Shown in pieces: positions 54,959 to 62,094 of a DNA stretch of 64,000 nucleotides. The notes below the pieces were generated by a model. That model ran no database searches, was not told the origin of the DNA, and worked only from the letters and a program-made list of their open reading frames with translations. The translations under genes were made by a program, and so were the position numbers. This stretch comes from BAIKAL-G1 sp943370385 (GTDB taxonomy: Bacteria > Cyanobacteriota > Cyanobacteriia > PCC-6307 > Cyanobiaceae): contig CALRQT020000003.1 of NCBI GenBank assembly GCA_943370385.1, positions 1 to 64,000 on the forward strand. The letters are read 5' to 3'. Every line of letters begins with the position of its first letter. The stretch's first letter is position 1.

Positions 54959-55837
54959 TCAAGGGGTAAACCAACGGGCCAAGGCTGAGACATCCTCCTC
55001 GCCAAATCCGGCCTCAATCAGGCGGTCTTCCATGGCGGCAACTTGCTCGCAGATCGGCAGCTGCAACTCCTGGGCCGCGGCGGTGCCCAGGGCGATCGCC
55101 AGATCCTTGCGGTGCAAGGCCAACTTGAACCCCAAGGGGAAGCGGCCTTCAAGCATGCCTAGGGCGCGGTTGTCCAGGGCCCAGGAGCCGGCAGCACCGG
55201 GGCGCAGGGAGGCCACCACGGCCTCCATCGGTAATCCCAGCCGTTGGCCTAGGGCCATCGCCTCGGCCACGGCCGCGTAGCAGCCCGCCACCAGGATCTG
55301 ATTGACGGCCTTGACCTGCTGGCCCGAACCGATCGGCCCAAAATGGGTCACCGTGGTGCCAACGGCCTCCAACATCGGCCTGGCGCGCTCCACCAGCGCC
55401 GCCTCGCCCCCCACCAGAACCGACAGGGTGCCAGCCTTTGCCCCTTCGGTGCCACCGGTGACGGGGGCATCGAGGCAATCGATGCCAGCGGCCTGGAGCC
55501 GGCGATGCAACGCCTGGGCCTGGGCGGGTTCAATCGTGGAGAAATCAATCACGAGCGCGCCTGGCCGCAAGCGGCCAGCGGCACCCTGGTCGCCAAACAA
55601 AACCTCCTCTGCGGCCGCACCATCGGTAACGCAGAGGCAAAGGATGGCGGCGTGGGCAGCCGCCTCAGCGGGACTGGCGGCCCGGACGGCACCGGCCGCG
55701 GCAAGCTGCTCTTCTGCCATCCGGCTGCGGGTATGGACCGTCAGCGGGTAGCCGGCCGCCAGCAGATTGGCGGCCATCGGCGCCCCCAGCTGGCCCAAAC
55801 CAATGAAGCCAACGGAGGGCAACGGGGCGCCAGTCAT
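54959..55837 (-). CDS. NAD-binding beta-hydroxyacid dehydrogenase (3-hydroxyisobutyrate dehydrogenase family)
   Basis: A 292-residue product from MTGAPLPSVGFIGLGQLGAP: Rossmann GLGQLG near residue 13, DFSTIEPAQAQ, DAPVTGGTEGAKAGTL (substrate loop) and the catalytic Lys in GSGQQVKAVNQIL. Family members act on 3-hydroxyisobutyrate, tartronate semialdehyde or glyoxylate/succinic semialdehyde; the substrate is not decided here. The frame is open another 165 bases upstream, but homology begins at this ATG. It is preceded on the same strand by the GlcG-like gene. Confidence 0.9.
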   Translation of the reverse strand: MTGAPLPSVGFIGLGQLGAPMAANLLAAGYPLTVHTRSRMAEEQLAAAGAVRAASPAEAAAHAAILCLCVTDGAAAEEVLFGDQGAAGRLRPGALVIDFSTIEPAQAQALHRRLQAAGIDCLDAPVTGGTEGAKAGTLSVLVGGEAALVERARPMLEAVGTTVTHFGPIGSGQQVKAVNQILVAGCYAAVAEAMALGQRLGLPMEAVVASLRPGAAGSWALDNRALGMLEGRFPLGFKLALHRKDLAIALGTAAAQELQLPICEQVAAMEDRLIEAGFGEEDVSALARWFTP

Positions 55838-55959
55838 GGCCAAAGCTGGAACAAGGGGGACTGGGGCAGGGTGCCAACCTGGGGCTCGATGCGCCCTGCT
55901 ACCGCTCCAAGCTTCGTTGGCTTCAAAGTTGGTGCGAATTTGTTTGTCATAGATTTGAT

Positions 55960-56385
55960 TTAACCAACCACCAAGCCAGCTGCTTTCACACCAGCAGCGC
56001 AAATCAATTCGTCTTCATCACCTGTACCACCGCTAGCGCCGGCCGCACCCAAGATATGACCGGCTGCGTCTTTAATAAGTACAGCACCGGGTTGCGGTAG
56101 AAATTTACCATCGGCGGTTGCCGCTAAGGAGACAAAGAAGTTAGGGTTGTCCTTAGCGCGTTCAGCCAATTCACGACTAGATGCCCCAAAGCCAACTGCT
56201 CCCCAAGCTTTTGCACGCGCAATATCAAAGCGAAACATACTTGCGCCGTCTTCGCGTTCAAAGGCTACCAATTGGCCAGAAGCATCTAGAACTGCAATGC
56301 CCATGGGCCTGAAATTAGCAGCGCGTGAAGCTTGGCGTGCTCCTTGCAACACTTTGGTGGCTTGGTCAAGGGTGAGGTGTGTCAT
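55960..56385 (-). CDS. GlcG/HbpS-family (DUF336) haem-binding-like protein
   Basis: A 141-residue protein with the DUF336 pattern: LTLDQATKVLQGARQ, FRPMGIAVLDASGQLVAFER, DGASMFRFDIARAKAWGAVG and a Gly-rich end GHILGAAGASGGTGDEDE. Family members include GlcG of glycolate loci and haem-binding HbpS. No signal peptide is seen. The gene is much less GC-rich, with A/T-ending codons, than either neighbour, which suggests recent acquisition. Its start codon is followed upstream by an AT-rich leader. Confidence 0.85.
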   Translation of the reverse strand: MTHLTLDQATKVLQGARQASRAANFRPMGIAVLDASGQLVAFEREDGASMFRFDIARAKAWGAVGFGASSRELAERAKDNPNFFVSLAATADGKFLPQPGAVLIKDAAGHILGAAGASGGTGDEDELICAAGVKAAGLVVG

Positions 56386-56627
56386 TTGGGAGTCCTTTGT
56401 TTAAGAGATACTTTACGAATTATCGTGGCGTATTGAAATCGGACTGTCTTGTTAGCAACACGTGCAAGCGACAAAGGCTTGGAGGCCAGGCTGGATCAGC
56501 CCCCTGGAGCCATCGATCCAAGGGAGTTTGGGCCGCTGTGATGCAACCAACACCGGGGCCTGCATCACCCAGGGCTGCGTTCTGGCCCCCTCTCGCCCAA
56601 GGTGTGGTGGACCTTCCTGCCCAGCCC

Positions 56628-56966
56628 ATGACCAGCGCCCATGAAGCCAGCCCGCTCGACGCCGACGTGAGCCCGGCCATCCGCACGGTGCTCGATGCCA
56701 TGGAGGCCGCGGAGATCAGCCCCGAGGACGCCCTGCAAATCAGCCTGGTGCTGCTGAACTTCGTCGAGGAGCACCACCTGCTCAACCTCGAGGAGTTCCT
56801 CGGCGATGAACAGCCCGATGCCATCAGCATTGCCGTTTGGGCTGCTGACAGTGCCCGCCTCAAGGCCGCGCGGGAGCTGGTCGAGGAGGTCCTCGGGGAT
56901 GAAGAGGATGACGAGGATGACGACGACGGTGGCTCCGTAGACGACCTCCTTGAAAGCGACCTCTGA
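56628..56966 (+). CDS. acidic conserved cyanobacterial hypothetical protein
   Basis: A 112-residue, strongly acidic protein: MTSAHEASPLDADV, a helical core (RTVLDAMEAAEISPEDALQI, LVLLNFVEEHHLLNLEEFLG), AVWAADSARLKAARELVEEV and a run of Asp/Glu (GDEEDDEDDDDGG). No membrane span. No named domain; the Asp/Glu tail could bind cations or basic proteins. The frame is open upstream to 56540 and beyond, but codon bias improves from this ATG. The preceding 240 bases hold nothing else clear. Confidence 0.65.
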   Translation: MTSAHEASPLDADVSPAIRTVLDAMEAAEISPEDALQISLVLLNFVEEHHLLNLEEFLGDEQPDAISIAVWAADSARLKAARELVEEVLGDEEDDEDDDDGGSVDDLLESDL

Positions 56967-57022
56967 GTTGGCTTTCGGCCGCAGAGGGCCCCGACCAAAG
57001 ACAAGCCGCGGGAGTCGGCCTG

Positions 57023-57425
57023 ATGCAGACCCTGCTGGCAGCGAAAGGCAAGCGACTAGCCCTGGCCCGTCAGGCCCATGGCAGCGGCTGGGTGATCAAC
57101 CACCTCCGGGTCCAGGGCCGTAACCGCCCGGAACAGGCCAAACGGTTGGTGGAACTAGCCAGGGGAGATCAGCGCCGAGAAGGAGCTTCACGCCAAGGGG
57201 CTGGGCATCCCCCCAGCCCCAGCTCCCGATCAGGGAGCCAGCAAGGCAGCCCTCCTGGCCGGCCCCCTCCTTTGCGCCTCCCGTTCCACACCAGGCCATG
57301 ACCAGCACCATGTCCAACGGCAACGGCACCAGGCCATCCCCTGGGGCCAGAACAGGCCAGATGCCATCGACCCTGGAGCTCCTGCGCCGGCCAGAAGCTG
57401 GAGCTCCTGCCAAAACCAAGGTTGA
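57023..57425 (+). pseudogene. small helical gene with a probable +1 frameshift
   Basis: The first 46 codons (MQTLLAAKGKRLALARQAHG ... NRPEQAKRLVELA) have strongly GC-rich third positions. From the GGGG run at 57162-57165 the same frame loses this bias, while the +1 frame gains it and reads EISAEKELHAKGLGIPPAPA, a natural continuation. Removing one G would join them into a product of about 133 codons ending at 57425. This is either a true pseudogene or phase variant, or a sequencing slip. In the uncorrected frame the product would end at 57301. Function unknown; the Rad52-like gene is directly downstream. Confidence 0.55.
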
Positions 57426-58258
57426 AGAGCCAACCAGCCCAACTCCCCGAACTCCCGGCCCCAACCCCAGCAGGACCCCCGGGCCTGTTGTCCACCGACC
57501 AAACCGCCGCCCTGGCAGCGCCGCTCAACCGGGCCCATGTGCAGAGCCGCTCCCAGGCGGGCCGCACCCTGAATTATTTGGAGGGTTGGGTTGCCATCCA
57601 AGAAGCGAACCGCATCTTTGGCTTCGATGGCTGGGAGAGGGAAACGGTTGAGCTCCGCTGCGTGAGCGAAAACAGGCGACCGATCGGCCGGGACCAAAAG
57701 TCCGGCTGGGGCGTGACCTACATCGCCCGGGTCCGCATCCGCCTGGGCAGCCAGGCCAGGGGAGGGGCCACCTTGGTGCGGGAAGGGAGCGGCGCTGGCC
57801 ATGGCATCGACACCGATCTGGGCCTGGCCCATGAATCCGCCCTCAAGGAGGCCGAAACCGATGCGATGAAGCGGGCCCTGATGACCTTTGGCAATCCGTT
57901 TGGGCTGGCGCTCTACGACAAGCAGCAAAGGCAGGTCACCGGTTCGGTGCGGGAGGAGCGGGTATCACGGCAACAAGGGGCCTGGGCCGAGGTTCGGGCC
58001 CTAGACCCAACCGGAACACCGGCAGAAACCTCAGCTGCCGCCCTGGTGGCCCTGGCACCGGCGGTGGTCCAGCGGCTCCATGACGCCATCAGCAGCTTGC
58101 CAAGGCCTCAGTTGGAAGCCCTGGTCTCGGCCTTCCGGCAGCGATTCCGCCTAGCCGAAGGAGCGTCGGTGGCGGCTGCAATCACCCAGAAGCAGCACCA
58201 TGACTGGATTGAGGCGTTCTTGGTGCAGGTAGAAGGTGATGGGCAGTGGTTGAAATGA
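57422..58258 (+). CDS. Rad52/Rad22-family single-strand annealing protein
   Basis: The body matches the Rad52 N-terminal annealing domain: LEGWVAIQEANRIFGFDGWE, a basic/aromatic segment (RDQKSGWGVTYIARVRIRL), REGSGAGHGIDTDLG, AHESALKEAETDAMKRALMT and FGNPFGLALYDKQQ, closely following the eukaryotic and phage Rad52 signature. The C-terminal 100 residues are a separate helical part. It would bind ssDNA and anneal complementary strands. The start is unclear: the frame opens at TTG 57422, while an ATG-led frame from 57298 (MTSTMSNGNG) with fair codon bias seems to run into it through the C5G3 run at 57476-57483, suggesting a frameshift. Homology starts near STDQTAALAAPLNRAH. Confidence 0.82.
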   Translation: MKSQPAQLPELPAPTPAGPPGLLSTDQTAALAAPLNRAHVQSRSQAGRTLNYLEGWVAIQEANRIFGFDGWERETVELRCVSENRRPIGRDQKSGWGVTYIARVRIRLGSQARGGATLVREGSGAGHGIDTDLGLAHESALKEAETDAMKRALMTFGNPFGLALYDKQQRQVTGSVREERVSRQQGAWAEVRALDPTGTPAETSAAALVALAPAVVQRLHDAISSLPRPQLEALVSAFRQRFRLAEGASVAAAITQKQHHDWIEAFLVQVEGDGQWLK

Positions 58259-58304
58259 TGGCTCCTGGCTGTGCAGAGCTCGTTTCCCCGTTCAGAATGC
58301 AGCC

Positions 58305-58700
58305 ATGACCAGTGCCCCTGCCCTGCAACTTGATGCCCGCTTGCCGGCCATGGCAGGGATGATCACCGCGGCAATCCCCGGCTCAGAAATTCGACTGTTC
58401 GGATCTAGGGCCAAGGGAAACGCAGGCCCCGACTCCGACATTGACCTCCTGATCACAGCCCCCGACAGCTGGTTGCAGACCCACAACCGCTACAAGGTTC
58501 TCGCTGAGTTGCGCCGGCAGTTAGGCAGGTCAGATGTCTCGCTTGATCTGCTGCTGTATTCAGTCAGTGAAGTCAACCTGCCAGTTCCACCAGGGGCTGA
58601 TCGGCCAGGGCGAGCACCTCACCCGCCGTTGCCCCAACTGGGCCGGCGATACGACAGGCCCGCGGGGTTGGGCACCGGAAGCGGCCTGAACGGCCGATGA
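58305..58700 (+). CDS. MNT-type nucleotidyltransferase with aberrant C-terminus
   Basis: Residues 1-90 are a minimal nucleotidyltransferase: IRLFGSRAKGNAGPDSDIDL (the GSRAKG and D-x-D metal motif) and VSLDLLLYSVSEV (third Asp). After about residue 91 the frame becomes Pro/Gly-rich without resemblance to the family, and coding bias moves to the +1 frame. The normal end (SLNHVIGRALREG-like) is missing. MNT proteins usually act as antitoxins or AMPylators of a HEPN partner; none is seen next to it. It is probably a truncated or decayed gene. Confidence 0.68.
   Translation: MTSAPALQLDARLPAMAGMITAAIPGSEIRLFGSRAKGNAGPDSDIDLLITAPDSWLQTHNRYKVLAELRRQLGRSDVSLDLLLYSVSEVNLPVPPGADRPGRAPHPPLPQLGRRYDRPAGLGTGSGLNGR
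58567..58689 (+). pseudogene. out-of-frame coding remnant at the end of the nucleotidyltransferase gene
   Basis: A 40-codon stretch, +1 to the nucleotidyltransferase frame, has strong GC-rich third positions and reads GQGEHLTRRCPNWAGDTTG then PRGWAPEAA before a stop. It looks like the 3' end of a different small gene joined to the nucleotidyltransferase by deletion. A GTG at 58567 could also make it a stand-alone small protein. Confidence 0.35.
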
Positions 58701-59132
58701 ACCTCAAGGAAAGCCACGGCCGGCCGCCGCTCTCGTCGCAGGAGGGCTGTGGTGACCCATAAAGTCACATCACAAGTATCCGACTCCCGCCAGCCAGCGA
58801 TCAACAGCACCAGATTGCCCCGTAGCACTGACTGATTCAGCAACTCAACCCCCATCTGGATCGTTCGGTTCAAGCCCTGACATCCACTCCAGCTCTTCGG
58901 CCATCAACAGCGGCACACGCCTGAAGGCTCCATCCACTGGCCAATGGAGCTGGGCTCAGCCCCCAGCGCTGGGGTTTGGCCTCAGGCCTTGGCTTGCTAG
59001 CCCGTTCAACACCTTGATGGGAGAGCAGACAAAACCAGCGCCTGGGGGCAGGCCGAGAGGCTCGCTGCCCATCCAGTGCCGCACCGCTGTGCCTCTGCGA
59101 TGCTGATCTGAGGCTCTGGCGGGGAGAGGCCA
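58701..59132. other. intergenic region, possible decayed minus-strand frame
   Basis: No confident gene lies here. A minus-strand open frame (58619-58873) reads MNRTIQMGVELLNQSVLRGN with moderate codon bias but no family I recognise, and overlaps the remnant to its left. Given the neighbouring scarred gene, this may be degraded coding sequence. Confidence 0.4.
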
Positions 59133-60428
59133 GTGATCAACTCCAGTACTCGCTTGGATCCGCTCGCGCTTCTGAGACAACAGGAAGCGCAGCGTCTGCC
59201 CTGGCTCGTGCCTGAGCGCCACCGACGCATGGCGGAGAGCCCCTTCGCCTTCTTCCGCGGCGCCGCCATCGTGATGGCGGCCGACCTCGGCCGCCGGCCC
59301 CATTCGGGCCTGATGGTGCAACTCTGCGGGGATGCCCATCTGCTCAACTTCGGCTTCTACGGCTCTCCCGAACGGCAATTGCTGTTCGGCATCAACGACT
59401 TCGACGAAACCCACCCCGGCCCGTTCGAATGGGATCTGCAGCGGCTGGCTGCCAGTTTCGTGTTGGCAGCCCGCAGCCTGGGGCTGAGCGAGAAGCAGCA
59501 GAGCCGGGTCTGCCGCCGCACGGTGCGCGCCTATGGCGAGGCGATGGCGGAGTTTGCTGCCATGACCCAGATCCCGATGTGGGTTGCCCAGCTGCCGCTG
59601 GAGCGCCTGATCGACGAACACGCCAGTGCCAACTTTCGCGAACACCTGAAAAAGGTGACGGCGGCCGCCCTGCAACGGGATAGTCGCCAGGCGGTGCGCA
59701 AATTGTGCGAGGCCGATGGCAGCGGTGCGCTGCGCTTCCGCCATCAGCCGCCGCTGATCTGGCGCTTTGACGCCCTTGATCGAGAATGGCTGGCGGGCAT
59801 GGACTGGCATGACTGGTCGCAGAACGGCCTGCGCAGCTACATGGGCTCGATGGCCTCGACCATGCAGCACTTGATGGGCCACTACCAGCACAAAGATTCC
59901 GCCCTTAAGGCGGTGGGCGTGGGTTCCATCGGCACCCGCTGCGGCATCAACCTGTTCGTGGGCCAGCACCCTGAGGACGTCCTAGTGCTTCAGGGCAAGC
60001 AGGCCGAACCCTCCGTGCTGGCACCGTATGTGAATCTGCCTGCACCGGAGCATCAAGGTCAGCGGGTGGTGGAAGGGCAGCGGTTGCTGCAAACCGGCAG
60101 TGATGCCTTTCTGGGTTGGGGCACCAACCCTGCAGGTGATCACATCTATGTTCGCCATTTCCGCGATTTGAAAGGATCGGTGGATGTGGCCCAGTTGGAT
60201 GGCGATGGCCTCAAGGATTACGGCAATCTCTGCGGCTGGACTCTGGCCAAGGCCCATGCCAGAGGCGGCGAGCGCCGTGCCATAGCCGCCCATATCGATG
60301 ACCCGAAGCGTTTTGCCCAGGATGTTCTAGAGCAGGCGATCCATCATGCGGATCTGGCCGAGGCAGACCATGCCTCCTTTGTGGGAGCCATCACCCAAGG
60401 CCATGAACCCGGGGCAAAGACGCCCTAG
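59133..60428 (+). CDS. DUF2252 protein
   Basis: A 431-residue protein starting at GTG after a GGGGAGAGG ribosome site. DUF2252 motifs: RMAESPFAFFRGAA, LCGDAHLLNFGFYG and INDFDETHPGPFEWDLQRL, then GVGSIGTR and YVRHFRDLKGS. The G-D-x-H-x-x-N-F and D-F-D-E strings resemble kinase-like catalytic and metal loops (aminoglycoside-phosphotransferase fold), so a phosphotransferase role is possible but unproven. Length is normal. It converges with the MFS gene; their stops overlap by four bases. Confidence 0.9.
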   Translation: MINSSTRLDPLALLRQQEAQRLPWLVPERHRRMAESPFAFFRGAAIVMAADLGRRPHSGLMVQLCGDAHLLNFGFYGSPERQLLFGINDFDETHPGPFEWDLQRLAASFVLAARSLGLSEKQQSRVCRRTVRAYGEAMAEFAAMTQIPMWVAQLPLERLIDEHASANFREHLKKVTAAALQRDSRQAVRKLCEADGSGALRFRHQPPLIWRFDALDREWLAGMDWHDWSQNGLRSYMGSMASTMQHLMGHYQHKDSALKAVGVGSIGTRCGINLFVGQHPEDVLVLQGKQAEPSVLAPYVNLPAPEHQGQRVVEGQRLLQTGSDAFLGWGTNPAGDHIYVRHFRDLKGSVDVAQLDGDGLKDYGNLCGWTLAKAHARGGERRAIAAHIDDPKRFAQDVLEQAIHHADLAEADHASFVGAITQGHEPGAKTP

Positions 60429-61954
60429 GCCCGGGCCCGCTGTTCAACAACCTGTTGCTGGTGGCCGATCACCAGCAGCAGGAGGCTGATCGCGCCGAGC
60501 AATCCCACCACTAGGGATGCCACAAGCAGGGTGCCCGCCAGGCCACTGGCGTAGGTATCGGTCATCACCTGGATGGTTTTGTCCGGCAAGCCTTTGGCAT
60601 GACCCAGCATGCCGCTGCCCAGGGCCGCCCGCACCTTGGCTTCGAGTTCGGAACTCCAAACGGTTGTGGAGCCCAGCTTCAGAACCTGTTCATGGAGTTT
60701 GGCGGAACCGAACCCGTCCACCATCGCGCCGCTGGCGGCAAAACCCAAGGCGAAGCCAAACTGTCCGGTGGTGGTGCGGAAGGCCGTTACTGGGCCGAGG
60801 GAGCCCGGCGGAGCCTCCTGGACGAACAACGCCGACTGGGGCACGGCGATCAAGGCCAGTCCACTGCCCACCAGCACCATCGGCATCACCAGGGAGCCAT
60901 AGGAGCTGTCGGCGCGGATCGCGGCAAACCACAACAGCCCGAGCACAAGAATCACGATGCCACCAGCCATCAGCTGGGTGGTGCGGCGACTTGACCCCAT
61001 CAGCCGGCCCGCCGGCACAGCGCCAACGGCAAAACAAACGAGCAGGGGGAGCTGGGCCAGGGCAACCTGACTCGTGCTGAAGTGCTGCGCCAGCTGCCAG
61101 AAGTTGCTCGTCTGAAGCTGCACCACGGCCCAGGCGAAGTTAGACGCGATGCCGCTCACGATCGCCGCAGTGAAGCAACCACGGCGGTACAGCGCAACCG
61201 GGAAGATCGGCTCCTGACGGCTGCGCTCGATCAGCAGATGGACGCCGAACAGCACCACCCCAGACAGGCTGGGCACCAGGAACTGGGGCGAGGTGAAACC
61301 CTTGGCGGCGTGACTCACACCGGTGAGAAAGAGCACCATCGCCCCGGCGATGCTGACCAGCCCTGGCCAATCGGCCCTGAGCTTGGGGTTGGCGGGCATC
61401 TCAGGCAACAGCACGGGCAGCAACGGCAGACAGAGCAACGCGATTAGGGGCACCAGGCCCAGGGCCAGGCGCCAGCTGCTATTGGCCAACAGGCCACCGA
61501 TGAGCGAGGCGGCGATAAAGCCAGTGATGGTCAGGAGGTGCCACACGCCCAAAGCCTTGCCCAGCTGGTCGGGACGGCTCACGACGCCGACGGCTGCAAA
61601 GGACAGCACGAGCACGGCACCGACGGCGATGCCCGCTAAGGCACGACCCAACAGGAACAGGCCCGCATCGGGCGCCACCATGGCGATCCCATCGCCGGCA
61701 ATGAGCATCAGCAAGGCGGCCATCAACACCTGACGGCGCTCCAGGCGATCCCCGAGAAAGCCCATCAGCAACACGGTGGCCGCCTGAGCCAGGGTGGAGA
61801 TGCTGGCTGCCAGGGACAGCGTGGCGCCCTGCATCTCAAGGGCTTGGGCGGCCTTCACCAGGGCTGTGTTGGCCACACTCGGGTCGATCAGTTGCAGGCT
61901 GGCCAGAACGCCGAGGAAGGGCACCGCCAGGGCTCGGGTGGGTCGAGGGCTCAT
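60425..61954 (-). CDS. MFS drug-resistance transporter (DHA2, 14-TM type)
   Basis: A 509-residue transporter with about 14 hydrophobic helices. GFLGDRLERRQVL is the MFS motif A (G-x-x-x-D-R-x-G-R-K/R-type) between helices 2 and 3, LGRALAGIAVGAVL fits the helix 4 region, and PVTAFRTTTGQFGFALG lies in the C-terminal half as in EmrB/QacA-like proteins. It probably exports drugs or metabolites by proton antiport. The cytosolic tail is short. It stands beside DUF2252 without obvious functional link. Confidence 0.88.
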   Translation of the reverse strand: MSPRPTRALAVPFLGVLASLQLIDPSVANTALVKAAQALEMQGATLSLAASISTLAQAATVLLMGFLGDRLERRQVLMAALLMLIAGDGIAMVAPDAGLFLLGRALAGIAVGAVLVLSFAAVGVVSRPDQLGKALGVWHLLTITGFIAASLIGGLLANSSWRLALGLVPLIALLCLPLLPVLLPEMPANPKLRADWPGLVSIAGAMVLFLTGVSHAAKGFTSPQFLVPSLSGVVLFGVHLLIERSRQEPIFPVALYRRGCFTAAIVSGIASNFAWAVVQLQTSNFWQLAQHFSTSQVALAQLPLLVCFAVGAVPAGRLMGSSRRTTQLMAGGIVILVLGLLWFAAIRADSSYGSLVMPMVLVGSGLALIAVPQSALFVQEAPPGSLGPVTAFRTTTGQFGFALGFAASGAMVDGFGSAKLHEQVLKLGSTTVWSSELEAKVRAALGSGMLGHAKGLPDKTIQVMTDTYASGLAGTLLVASLVVGLLGAISLLLLVIGHQQQVVEQRARA

Positions 61955-62094
61955 GGGGTGATCAACAAAGGTGGTCAGCAGCAGCAGCAGCTAGTCGGCA
62001 CTTAGGCCAGGTGAGCCATACCGCACGAGTCGCACGATCATGCGCTGAAGAGTTAACTTCACATGCAGCGTCAGGACAACTGAGCAGCTCTGAC

